Of a DNA stretch of 35,422 bases, positions 28,565 to 35,422 are shown piece by piece; the stretch's first letter is position 1; each line of letters starts with the position of its first letter. The DNA lies in the IMG/VR virus record IMGVR_UViG_3300047552_002051, positions 1-35,422 of that record. One strand, given 5' to 3'. The DNA is from a virus. Both the position numbers and the translations under genes were made by a program. The notes under the pieces were generated by a model that saw only the letters and a list, made by a program, of their open reading frames with translations, was not told the origin of the DNA and made no database searches.

Positions 28565-29110
28565 GTGACCAAATATTTGACTTTGAGGTTGACAGATGGT
28601 AGGTGGGTAACAATACAGCGACTAAGTTGCTATGGCAGGGTTGACTTTGCCTACCACTTAGGTCAATGCTATGAGTTACTCGAGGGATACCGTGATACCC
28701 CCCTAGTAGACCTGTATTGCCAGAATGACCAGTTTAAGTACCATTGTGACCAGTGCCTAACCCTTAGCGGGCTACCTCCAGATAAGCTATCAGATACTCA
28801 GCTAGTAGGGCTATTGTTCAGTAGTAGCGATGCTCCTTATGGAGTGCTTAACCAGTTCAATTATGACTTAGAGAAGGCTACAGCTCAAGCCAAAGCCCCA
28901 TCTAAGCCTGACACCAAGGGTAGCTTACTAGGTAAGCTTTGGAAGTCTCTAGGTGACTTACAGTTAGCTCTTAGGGTAGTACAAGAGTTACCTACTGATG
29001 TACTAGAGGACGCTTTGTATGAGATGAAGCCCGACACTGACAAAAACAAGGATAAGGCGAGAGCGACACTTGAGAGGCTTCAGAAAGGGGCTAGGGGCAA
29101 TGGGTTATAG
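28565..29110 (+). CDS. Hypothetical virion-operon protein (181 aa)
   Basis: The GTG start at 28565 opens the second structural operon. The first 100 residues are mixed alpha/beta (LTLRLTDGRWVTIQRLSCYG; PYGVLNQFNYDL). The last 80 are a lysine-rich helical tail (KLWKSLGDLQLALRVVQELP, KNKDKARATLERLQKG). Tail assembly chaperone or scaffold is plausible from its position before fibre-like genes. No motif is decisive. Confidence 0.5.
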   Translation: MTKYLTLRLTDGRWVTIQRLSCYGRVDFAYHLGQCYELLEGYRDTPLVDLYCQNDQFKYHCDQCLTLSGLPPDKLSDTQLVGLLFSSSDAPYGVLNQFNYDLEKATAQAKAPSKPDTKGSLLGKLWKSLGDLQLALRVVQELPTDVLEDALYEMKPDTDKNKDKARATLERLQKGARGNGL

Positions 29111-30071
29111 ATTTGTCAGGATGATAGGTTCGGGGCTTGCAGAGGTCACTAACCCCCAAGGTCGTACTATTAGGGTAGCTGTACCCCCTAGCAGTAACTT
29201 TAGGTCAGGGCAAGAAGTGACACCTACTTTTGACAAGTGTTGTTGTCCTACTGGGCTAGTAGTGCCTACCCCTAGCAGTAGCTTGTTTAAACCCTTTAAG
29301 GATGTGTTGCAACCTAGACGGGTTAGCACTAACCAGGTGAAGCCAAGCCTACCTGTTAAACCCATACTTATCCAGGCTTTTAGGGAGATATCAACTGAGA
29401 ATCTAAGTTTAGATGAGGCTGAGAAAAAAGAACCCTTAATAAAACTGTATAATTACTTCTATGTTGACCGGGACTATTGCCCAAAGGTTTATAAAGATGG
29501 TTACTTAGTAGGTACATACATAAAGGTGATATCCACTACAGAGCAAGGTAAAGTTACAATTGATTACCAATTAATCAAGTATGACCCCCTTTATCATCCA
29601 TTGCCTAACAAACTGTTCTACTTAGAGACAGGTAGCTTTGGTACAGCTTATGGTAAAAGGGGGGTGTTTGCTTGGGAACCCCCATCAATACTTGAGTTGT
29701 ATGATGATAATAGTAATATCTACCTAACCCCTGAAGGGTACATTTTAAATGAGGATAGTGATGGGTTGTTTAGCTTTATGGATGAACAAGGCAAGGTACA
29801 AATGTATGAGTCTACACCTATTACCCTAGTAGACTTTGCAGATGATACCAAATTAAGTAATAACACCTTTTTAGGTGAAACGCTAATTATTGATACTCAA
29901 GGGTTTGACCCCAATAATATCCTGGATGCGGAGGTAGAAAACCTTAAAGCTAGCGAAGTAATCTCAGTAATGGCTCCATCAAAGTATTTATTTAAAAGCC
30001 CTACTACAGAACCCATATCGGCTTTTGACGCTATTTTTTCTTATGACACCTTAACCTATGACCCTGTTTAA
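29100..30071 (+). CDS. Hypothetical structural protein (323 aa)
   Basis: ATG 29100 is chosen because it overlaps the previous stop; an upstream in-frame start at 29070 lies deeper in that gene. The N-terminus (SGLAEVTNPQGRTIRVAVPP) looks like a small beta barrel, followed by CCC near residue 48. The rest is acidic and strand-rich (NIYLTPEGYILNEDSDGLF). Base composition from 29.4 to 30.05 kb is more AT-rich than its surroundings, hinting at a separate origin. Baseplate or tail-tip accessory is the best guess. Confidence 0.5.
   Translation: MGYRFVRMIGSGLAEVTNPQGRTIRVAVPPSSNFRSGQEVTPTFDKCCCPTGLVVPTPSSSLFKPFKDVLQPRRVSTNQVKPSLPVKPILIQAFREISTENLSLDEAEKKEPLIKLYNYFYVDRDYCPKVYKDGYLVGTYIKVISTTEQGKVTIDYQLIKYDPLYHPLPNKLFYLETGSFGTAYGKRGVFAWEPPSILELYDDNSNIYLTPEGYILNEDSDGLFSFMDEQGKVQMYESTPITLVDFADDTKLSNNTFLGETLIIDTQGFDPNNILDAEVENLKASEVISVMAPSKYLFKSPTTEPISAFDAIFSYDTLTYDPV
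29819..29831. repeat. Near-copy of the dispersed palindrome
   Basis: TATTACCCTAGTA, one mismatch; encodes P-I-T-L-V-D in the usual phase. Confidence 0.55.
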
Positions 30072-31407
30072 TCAACTACCCCAAGTCAACACCGCTAACT
30101 CCGAGTTACTAGCCTACCAGTCCACTACTGGTGCAGTAAGCAGAGTACCTAACGACTACCAGGCAATACTTGACGGCATTATTACTAATATGGTATTGGC
30201 TAACCAGACCAGTAGCAGCACCCTGGCTAACCACATCAGTAATGCCAACTTGCACATCCCAATTAGTGACACAACTACTACTGGGGTATCCACATGGTCT
30301 AGCAGTAAAATAGCTAGTGCCATAGCTGGTTCTGACATCTGGTTCAACTTAGACGATGTGCCAGAGGGTGACACTAACCTTTACTACACCGAGGCTAGGG
30401 GTAGACAACTAGCCACCAACCTCGGGTTAGGTATAAATACTGTTGACCATCAGGCAATAGCAACTCAACTGGCTAGCGTACTGCTAGGGTTCAATAGCAC
30501 AGTGTTTAGGTACGACTTAGACCCTAGAGAGACAGACAGGGATGTATCTATTACGGTAGACGGTGTGACAACTGTAGGTTACTTTGAAGTTACTCCAGGG
30601 GTACATGAGGTATCTAGCCAGTACAGTAAGGAGTGGGTGTGCCAAGCCCTAGCTCACAAGGTATATATTAGTGTTAATGGTACTCAATCCTTACAAATAA
30701 CCCCCAAGTTAACCCTAGATGCTTTTACTGATGGCACTACCAATAAGTTTTGGTCTGAATCTACTCTAGGGGATAGCGACTACCTGACTAGTGTGGCTAA
30801 TCACTTAGGGGCTGGATTCAATGATGCACACGTACCCATAGGGGACAATCAGTTTGCAGCTACTGATAGCACCTGGTCTAGTAGTAAGATACAGTCAGAG
30901 GTCATAGGAGCCATTGCCACCAATGCCACCTTTACCGCCACCAAAGAGATAGCCATAGCACACGAGATTGCCAACTCTGGTAGTAGACCCTCTGGCAACT
31001 ACAATTGGTTAACAGACCCAACCAGTAGCCAGTTTACCCACTACATTAAGCGTAGGTGTCAAACCCAAACTTACCGTAACCAGGTAACGATAAGTGCCGA
31101 TAGCTTTCAGTTGCGTACTGGTAGATGGTTGGTATACTGGGTTAGTAACACCGCCCTAAACCCCTACTTTACCAACATTACCAACATCGCCACCTATCTG
31201 GCTGACAACTCAACACCCAAGGTGGCACTACTGGCATACCCCAGTGTAGTCACAGTAACCGCAACTAGCCAGACCTTTTGCCTTGTCACTAGGTTTACGG
31301 CTGACCAGGCTTACAGCACCACCTACCGTAACACTTGGCTAATGCCAAGGTCAGTGCCAGGGGTACAGGAGTTATACAGCATATTACACATAGAGAGAAT
31401 CAGCTAA
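30058..31407 (+). CDS. Tail fibre/appendage-like protein (449 aa)
   Basis: A Ser/Thr/Asn-rich start (TANSELLAYQSTTGAVSRVP) is followed by GVSTWSSSKIASAIAG, then FNLDDVPEGDTNLYYTEARG, an element common in phage fibres. DSTWSSSKIQSEVIG near residue 280 echoes the first serine-rich segment, giving an internal repeat. It overlaps the previous gene by 14 bp. The C-terminus (ATSQTFCLVTRFTADQAYST) may be the surface-exposed tip. Confidence 0.65.
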   Translation: MTLFNQLPQVNTANSELLAYQSTTGAVSRVPNDYQAILDGIITNMVLANQTSSSTLANHISNANLHIPISDTTTTGVSTWSSSKIASAIAGSDIWFNLDDVPEGDTNLYYTEARGRQLATNLGLGINTVDHQAIATQLASVLLGFNSTVFRYDLDPRETDRDVSITVDGVTTVGYFEVTPGVHEVSSQYSKEWVCQALAHKVYISVNGTQSLQITPKLTLDAFTDGTTNKFWSESTLGDSDYLTSVANHLGAGFNDAHVPIGDNQFAATDSTWSSSKIQSEVIGAIATNATFTATKEIAIAHEIANSGSRPSGNYNWLTDPTSSQFTHYIKRRCQTQTYRNQVTISADSFQLRTGRWLVYWVSNTALNPYFTNITNIATYLADNSTPKVALLAYPSVVTVTATSQTFCLVTRFTADQAYSTTYRNTWLMPRSVPGVQELYSILHIERIS

Positions 31408-31410
31408 CCC

Positions 31411-32556
31411 ATGCTTACTACCCTAGCCTTTGACAATACCGCCAGTAGCCTCTTTAGGCAGTTGCTGGAACCCATAGCCTTTCCTACTAGGGCAGTAGAC
31501 AGCTATACCCCCAGTAGCTTACAAAGCCACATTGACCAGGTACATCCAGGCGGTAACTTTGCAGGTATGACCAGTCTAGCCATTAGTGATGCCATATTGC
31601 AATACCAGGGCAGTAACTCTGATTGGGTACAAGCCCCAGTTGGGTTTGGGTTTATGGCTGATGCTGACCTAACACCTCTCTTTAATATTGGTTTACTGGC
31701 TGACTATCCGGGTGTTGGGGGAGCGTGGCACTACTTCACCACTAACCCGGTAACTTGGGTAAATGTAGTCTATGATACAGAGTCCCATAAGCTAAATCAG
31801 TTTTGGGTAGATGTCAGTAGTAATGTTTATGTCCAGTGGTATAAGCCCCTTGGCATCAACTACCAACCTAGCGATAGGATTAAGGTACTCAACTTCAACT
31901 CGGTACACGCACCCGACCCTACTATTAACCCTAGCCAACTACCTAGTGGCTTTACTGAGGTAGTACCTGGACACTATGCCAGTAACCCTGCTTTTGTGAC
32001 AGCTAGTGGTAGCCAGATAAGACCCAACAATACTAGCTACATGCGGCAATACTACTTGAGTGCAGACAGTGTGCCAGTAGGTAGCCCTGGTTTATTTGAG
32101 GAGTCAGAGGCTATAGCTAACCCCACCATCAGTGCCGCACTAGCCCACATAGTAGATACTAATGTCCACATCGGCTTAGATTTGACCAAAGTAGCCCCTA
32201 ATAAGGTTTACAGCAGCCAGTACATCAGATATGCCTTAAGCCCTAACTACTACCTCTACAATGGTATGGGTGGGGATGCCTGGTTAGACACCCAAGGTAA
32301 CTTACAGTCCCCCATCCTGGATTTACCCCTTATCCAACATTGGATAGCCTATGGGACAAATGGGGGTAAGGTGACAGACCCTAACACTGGTGAGGTCATA
32401 GCAGCCCCTGTAAACAACACAAATGAGGTAAGGTGTATGTTTACCCTACCTCTTGGTGCTATGCCTGTAGTTGACGGTGATATCGTGCTAAGATGCCTTA
32501 ACCCTCAAGTTGGCTTTACTCTCTTAACAGACCATCTATTGCCAGACCCTGTTTAA
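31411..32556 (+). CDS. Appendage/fibre-associated protein (381 aa)
   Basis: The gene follows the fibre gene by three bases. The protein is aromatic and proline-rich (GFGFMADADLTPLFNIGLLA, WHYFTTNPVTWVNVVYD) with Gly/Asn loops, consistent with a beta-structured receptor-binding or fibre-tip protein. The start TPSSLQSHIDQVHPGGN resembles the collar-type segments of fibres. Its 3' end overlaps nblA on the opposite strand by 41 bp. Confidence 0.55.
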   Translation: MLTTLAFDNTASSLFRQLLEPIAFPTRAVDSYTPSSLQSHIDQVHPGGNFAGMTSLAISDAILQYQGSNSDWVQAPVGFGFMADADLTPLFNIGLLADYPGVGGAWHYFTTNPVTWVNVVYDTESHKLNQFWVDVSSNVYVQWYKPLGINYQPSDRIKVLNFNSVHAPDPTINPSQLPSGFTEVVPGHYASNPAFVTASGSQIRPNNTSYMRQYYLSADSVPVGSPGLFEESEAIANPTISAALAHIVDTNVHIGLDLTKVAPNKVYSSQYIRYALSPNYYLYNGMGGDAWLDTQGNLQSPILDLPLIQHWIAYGTNGGKVTDPNTGEVIAAPVNNTNEVRCMFTLPLGAMPVVDGDIVLRCLNPQVGFTLLTDHLLPDPV

Positions 32557-32701
32557 GTATCTCTCGGGTTACTGCCTTAGTAGCTAGGTGTATATGCAGT
32601 AAGTCCTTATAAAGGCTAATTGCCTGTTCCCTACTGCACTTGTCAATAAGGTCACAATGTTGACGATATACCAGCTCTAATTCCAAGGGTAAGTTGTTCA
32701 T
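32516..32701 (-). CDS. nblA: Phycobilisome degradation protein NblA (61 aa)
   Basis: LPLELELVYRQHCDLIDKCS then REQAISLYKDLLHIHLATKA matches NblA, where a short IELxxEQxF segment precedes S+EQA and a long helix ending in LLK (here EILKQ). NblA dimers bind phycobiliproteins and deliver them to Clp protease. Length (59-65 aa in the family) fits. AAAGGAG lies seven bases before ATG 32701. Its first 50 bp overlap the exonuclease 3' end, and its last 41 bp overlap the fibre gene antisense. In freshwater cyanophages NblA is an auxiliary gene that frees amino acids and reduces light harvesting. Confidence 0.8.
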   Translation of the reverse strand: MNNLPLELELVYRQHCDLIDKCSREQAISLYKDLLHIHLATKAVTREILKQGLAIDGLLRE

Positions 32702-33377
32702 AGGTCTCCTTTACTAGACTAAACAGTTCAGTTAAATTGTAGCCTGCTAACACTAGCTGCTCTAACCACTGATGCCCCTGTAGTGATATTAGGTCAGTAC
32801 CGAGGTAGGGTGGTAGATTATCGCTAGTGTCACCCAGGCAGTGCTTAAGACGTACTATTTGGGTAACATTGGTCATTAGGATATCGTGCCTCTTGTATGC
32901 CCAATCTAGCACTTGTCTTTCATGCCTGACCTGTGGCAAGTGTTGCCCAAAGTTTACCCAAGTGACCTTATGGTAATCACTAACCAGTTGACACCAATCA
33001 GTATCAGTGCTAATCAGGTACAAAGGTGGCTTTACTGCTAGGGTGTTGTGGTAGTGTACCAGTAAACCAGCTAAGTCGTCAGCCTCTAACCCATCTACCT
33101 GTAACTTGGGGCAACTGCTATCTAGCCCTATCTTGACAATATCGTTGAACAAAGGGTCACGATAAGTCGGTCTGTTAGCCTTGTACTCGGGGAATACTCT
33201 AGTACGCCAGTAGGGTTTACTGTCTACTAACAACAAGGGTGTTACAATGGTGTGGTTATCTACTGCCTGGGTAGTGGCAGACTCCCATAGTAACCTGATG
33301 TCAGAGTCAGAGTCAGGTCTAGCTCCCAAGATGGCATGAGCTAACCCATAAAAGTCAATGGCTTTAATAGCTGTCAC
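32652..33377 (-). CDS. 5'-3' exonuclease/flap endonuclease (241 aa)
   Basis: Acidic metal ligands of the PIN/FEN fold are visible: IDFYG (D8), LLVDSKP (D52), GLEADDLAG (E98, D100, D101) and STDTDW (D125, D127). GDTSDNLP (182-189) is the helix-3-turn-helix DNA-binding signature of Pol I-type exonucleases. It would remove primers or trim flaps during phage replication. The GTG start at 33377 has AAAGGAG upstream. Length is near T5-type exonuclease but lacks part of the C-terminus. Confidence 0.85.
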   Translation of the reverse strand: MTAIKAIDFYGLAHAILGARPDSDSDIRLLWESATTQAVDNHTIVTPLLLVDSKPYWRTRVFPEYKANRPTYRDPLFNDIVKIGLDSSCPKLQVDGLEADDLAGLLVHYHNTLAVKPPLYLISTDTDWCQLVSDYHKVTWVNFGQHLPQVRHERQVLDWAYKRHDILMTNVTQIVRLKHCLGDTSDNLPPYLGTDLISLQGHQWLEQLVLAGYNLTELFSLVKETYEQLTLGIRAGISSTL

Positions 33378-33858
33378 AGATTCTGGCTCCTTTCCTAATG
33401 TTTTCTTCAGGTGTCAATAGTTGGAATCTAGCATGAGTGAGATGGTACTCGCAAAAGCTAGGGTAGTGAACAGAGGTGACTTTTGACCAGGATAAATTGT
33501 TTAATTTGAGCCAGTCCTCTACCAATGCGCTAAATGGGTAGATGTGGTCAACGTGCAAGCCTTTTACCCTAAGTGGCACTATTTGCTCATCTACTGCCTT
33601 TCTAAGCCTCTCTAGACACCTAACCTTGATTGACTTGTTGCTAGCAAGTTGACCCTTGGGTAATGGTATGGGCTTAGGTTTAGTGGTTTTCCATGCTAGA
33701 ATCATCTTAGTACCATTATAACACCCCAAGGTAAAGTAGTCAATATGTGGCTCAAGTTTGGCATAGCGAGTCAGCTTTTGCATCTTACTCCTAACCCATG
33801 CCTCATACTCGGGTGGTAGCTGGCTATCCAGGGGTAGCTTGTATATCTCGGTTAGCAT
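33364..33858 (-). CDS. HNH endonuclease (164 aa)
   Basis: LHVDHIYPFS (H102, D104, H105) supplies the first catalytic segment. TPEENIRKGAR (N153, K156) supplies the second, as in the GmrSD/phage-type HNH branch that ends in N-x-x-K. The N-terminal half is basic and could bind DNA. It overlaps the exonuclease gene by 14 bp, so they are co-expressed. Homing nuclease, packaging nuclease and host-DNA degradation are all possible; the neighbouring exonuclease favours a replication or packaging role. Confidence 0.7.
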   Translation of the reverse strand: MLTEIYKLPLDSQLPPEYEAWVRSKMQKLTRYAKLEPHIDYFTLGCYNGTKMILAWKTTKPKPIPLPKGQLASNKSIKVRCLERLRKAVDEQIVPLRVKGLHVDHIYPFSALVEDWLKLNNLSWSKVTSVHYPSFCEYHLTHARFQLLTPEENIRKGARICDSY

Positions 33859-33974
33859 ACAATCATTGGGTAAATTGTTCTACCCAAAGTACCCAACCTG
33901 TGTAATATTAAGTAGGTGACAGTGTTTTTATCGTAGAGTATATCCATAAGGATAAGTATGAGTACCTATCTAAG
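33859..33974 (+). promoter_or_regulatory. Divergent region with promoter-like sequence and six-codon leader ORF
   Basis: GTGACA (33916-33921) and TATATC (33939-33944) are 17 bp apart. AAGGAT precedes ATG 33958, which begins MSTYLR and stops at TGA 33976-33978. That TGA overlaps the GTG 33975 of the next gene. The region also has TTGGGTA and TACCCAA arms (about 33867-33889) that can pair. Confidence 0.4.
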
Positions 33975-34235
33975 GTGACAAAGGTTGGTCGTAAGTATTT
34001 ATACGCTGCTAGTGAAGACTTACAGTTTGACCTAAACCCTACTTCGGGGGGTTACTGGAGTAATGTTAGTAATTACCCTGATATTCGATTGTATGCTAGC
34101 CAAGATGTTTATGAGGCACACCAAAACCTCGTTAAACTAAGGCAGAGTATTTATGCCTACTTTAGCGGCTACTCGGCTAGTAGTCAACTAACCCTAAAGC
34201 AGTGTGGGCTTAGAACTACCCTAGTATGCAGGTAG
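33975..34235 (+). CDS. Hypothetical protein, reached through a short leader ORF (86 aa)
   Basis: The GTG at 33975 overlaps the stop of a six-codon leader that has the good ribosome binding site. It begins TKVGRKYLYAASEDLQFDL, then a DVYEAHQNLVKLRQSIYAYF helix. Either coupled re-initiation or a single-base frameshift after MSTYLR would be needed for full expression. A palindrome with one mismatch at 34214-34226 provides the final T-T-L-V codons. No family recognised. Confidence 0.45.
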   Translation: MTKVGRKYLYAASEDLQFDLNPTSGGYWSNVSNYPDIRLYASQDVYEAHQNLVKLRQSIYAYFSGYSASSQLTLKQCGLRTTLVCR

Positions 34236-34287
34236 TCTAGTAGTAACCTTTGGCTATCGGTTAACTCGCCTACTACTACTAGGCTAC
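34232..34287 (+). repeat. Inverted repeat after the 86-aa gene
   Basis: GTAGTCTAGTAGTA (34232-34245) and TACTACTAGGCTAC (34274-34287) are complementary over 14 bp with one mismatch and a 28-base loop. The arms contain CTAGTAGTA units as in the dispersed palindrome. Confidence 0.5.
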
Positions 34288-34336
34288 TACTGCAATACCC
34301 CTTGAGTGACACTAGAACTTGGGGTAATAACGACAA

Positions 34337-34370
34337 AGGCATCAAAGAAAGTAACTCTGATGCCTGTTTT
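34337..34370 (+). terminator. Terminator after the 86-aa gene
   Basis: AGGCATCA (34337-34344) pairs with TGATGCCT (34358-34365), followed by GTTTT. It lies between the convergent genes ending at 34235 and 34390. Confidence 0.65.
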
Positions 34371-34389
34371 GGATTATCGCAGCATAGCT

Positions 34390-35124
34390 CTAGCACACCA
34401 TTGTTAGGGTAGCAATGGCTCTGTCAATAGCGTCCTGGTAAGTCTCACCTGATCGATAGCTCTGACGACTTAGAATGTCCTTTACTTGTCCAATAGTAAA
34501 CAAAGGTTTAGCATGGGTCTCCTGGTAGTGGTCTAGACCAATCTTACAGTTATCGCCAGCGCATAAGGGTAACTTACGAGCATCAGAAGCAGTAAGGTCA
34601 GCTAGCCGCTTAGTTAGGTACTCATGTGACCAACGACCATGATAGCCACAAGCCTTGTACCAGTTAACGAAACCCTGATGGTACTCTACTGACTCCTTAC
34701 GGGCTTCTTTTACTGTTAGTGCCTTAGCCTCTACTTTGCTGTAACTTAGGTCAGGTGTTAGTGTACCCTCAAACCGGATGTCAAGGGCTTGAGTCATTAG
34801 CACTGGTACTAAGGTCAAGGCTACTATGTTACCACTTGCATACTCGTGCAGTACAATCTGATTGAACACTGTGGTATCAATAGCTACAATTTTTTGAGTA
34901 CCGCCATCAGTAGCGGCTAGCATTTTCCGCACCTTTGACTCGGCTCCCAGAGCAAGTTTCAGCCAATTAGCGGTTAGCATTTTCCGCACCTTTGACTCAT
35001 CTAGTTTAAGCACTAGGGCAGTCTGACGAATACTGATTACCCAATCACCTAACTCTGATTTGTATCCGGTTAACTCGATGCCATTGACTGTGATAATGGA
35101 CTTAGGGGCGATAAAGTGAGACAT
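34390..35124 (-). CDS. KilA/Bro-like regulator, paralogue B, with duplicated HTH segment (244 aa)
   Basis: ATG 35124 has AAGGA about nine bases upstream. The C-terminal third (HEYLTKRLADL...RKLPL...GLDHY...TYQDAIDRAI) is shared with paralogue A and the partial gene at 35211. Near residues 40-75 a 19-residue unit beginning ESKVRKML occurs twice in tandem (57-bp repeat at 34912-34998), in the region of the HTH. The N-terminal region differs from paralogue A. It is probably a DNA-binding phage regulator. Confidence 0.6.
   Translation of the reverse strand: MSHFIAPKSIITVNGIELTGYKSELGDWVISIRQTALVLKLDESKVRKMLTANWLKLALGAESKVRKMLAATDGGTQKIVAIDTTVFNQIVLHEYASGNIVALTLVPVLMTQALDIRFEGTLTPDLSYSKVEAKALTVKEARKESVEYHQGFVNWYKACGYHGRWSHEYLTKRLADLTASDARKLPLCAGDNCKIGLDHYQETHAKPLFTIGQVKDILSRQSYRSGETYQDAIDRAIATLTMVC
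34912..34998. repeat. 57-bp tandem duplication
   Basis: Bases 34912-34941 and 34969-34998 agree at 29 of 30 positions with a 57-bp period (19 codons), so the reading frame of paralogue B is kept. Confidence 0.75.
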
Positions 35125-35210
35125 TTGTAGTATCCTTGTAGTATTGTAGTGAACAAGGTGGTCACAGGTTGGCTATTCCTGTCCTTAAAGCCTTAGCTAT
35201 TGTAAGTACC

Positions 35211-35422
35211 CTAGAGAGGTTTGGTTACTGCACTTACAGCCTCGTTAATATATTCTTTGTAGGTGTAGCCCTTGCGTGACTTGGTGTAGTTAGTGGCACA
35301 ATACAGCTTAACTTGAGTCAGGGTGTCCATCTCTGGGGCTTCTGTATCCTGCCAGTGATTAATACCTACTTCACCCAAGCCATCACAGGTCTGGGGTAAC
35401 AGTCGTGACTCTTTAGCTGTAC
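35211..35422 (-). CDS. KilA/Bro-like regulator, paralogue C, N-terminus beyond the window
   Basis: The open frame enters from the right edge and reads TAKESRLLPQ, then GEVGINHWQDTEAPEMD and KGYTYKEYINEAVSAV to the TAG at 35211-35213. It matches the C-terminus of paralogue A (TAKQSRELPL...KLYCASNLGY...TYQDYIDYAI). Only about 70 residues are visible. It lies upstream of paralogue B on the same strand, so the two are neighbouring duplicates. Confidence 0.65.
   Translation of the reverse strand, partial: TAKESRLLPQTCDGLGEVGINHWQDTEAPEMDTLTQVKLYCATNYTKSRKGYTYKEYINEAVSAVTKPL

Noticed and set aside
29070-29099. Upstream start for the 323-aa gene
   Set aside because: ATG 29100 overlaps the previous stop; the extension lies deeper in the upstream gene.
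1-35422. Circular closure of the window at its ends
   Set aside because: The truncated gene at the right edge does not continue in the reverse complement of base 1 onward, which is a promoter.
1-35422. CRISPR array, tRNA, integrase or transposase
   Set aside because: No regular spacer-repeat array, no cloverleaf sequence and no catalytic motif of these enzymes was found by eye.

Overview
The window reads as part of a tailed double-stranded DNA phage (or plasmid-like prophage) of a phycobilisome-containing cyanobacterium. The cyanobacterial link rests on an NblA homologue (phycobilisome degradation) at 32.5-32.7 kb. The phage call rests on a Mu/DUF935-type portal, a TerL ATPase, a Mu gpI-like protease/scaffold gene, a cement protein, a major capsid protein, a gp36-like connector and several fibre-like proteins. 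I see no integrase, tape-measure protein, lysis enzyme, tRNA, IS element or CRISPR array. Both edges appear to be cut: base 1 lies inside a promoter -10 box and the last gene is truncated.

Layout. 0-6.2 kb (+): small regulators including a ribbon-helix-helix protein, a KilA/Bro-like paralogue, a sigma-factor-like protein, small membrane proteins, an FtsK/HerA-type ATPase and a MazG-like pyrophosphatase. 6.3-9.65 kb (+): protease/scaffold, cement, major capsid, gp36-like and Ig-like structural genes. 9.66-11.4 kb: a wrecked and an intact antirepressor-like gene, each behind a near-identical promoter. 11.4-14.1 kb (+): fibre genes. 14.1-16.8 kb (-): thymidylate synthase-like gene, small genes and thymidylate kinase. 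16.9-18.2 kb (+): portal and gpG/gp10-like protein. 18.2-28.4 kb (-): TerL, Xre-type regulator, small RHH genes, PD-(D/E)XK nuclease, both ribonucleotide reductase subunits, an SF3-like helicase and further replication-region genes. 28.5-32.6 kb (+): further virion/fibre genes. 32.5-33.9 kb (-): NblA, 5'-3' exonuclease, HNH nuclease. 34-35.4 kb: a small gene, then two more KilA/Bro-like paralogues.

How it works together. Ribonucleotide reductase, a dUMP-type thymidylate synthase, Tmk and MazG form a pathway from host nucleotides to dTTP that feeds an SF3-like helicase and a FEN-type exonuclease. NblA would release amino acids from host phycobilisomes. Regulation looks crowded: four RHH proteins, an Xre repressor, a sigma-like protein and several antirepressor-like paralogues.

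The most striking signal is a dispersed 13-bp palindrome, TACTA-NNN-TAGTA (core mostly GGG or CCC). I count 15 copies with perfect arms and many near-copies, against about 0.03 expected by chance. It sits between -35 and -10 or directly on the -10 in several promoters, and it also occurs inside genes, usually in one reading phase (encoding T-T-L-V). This looks like an operator/stoperator-type network and is the best candidate for an undescribed system here.
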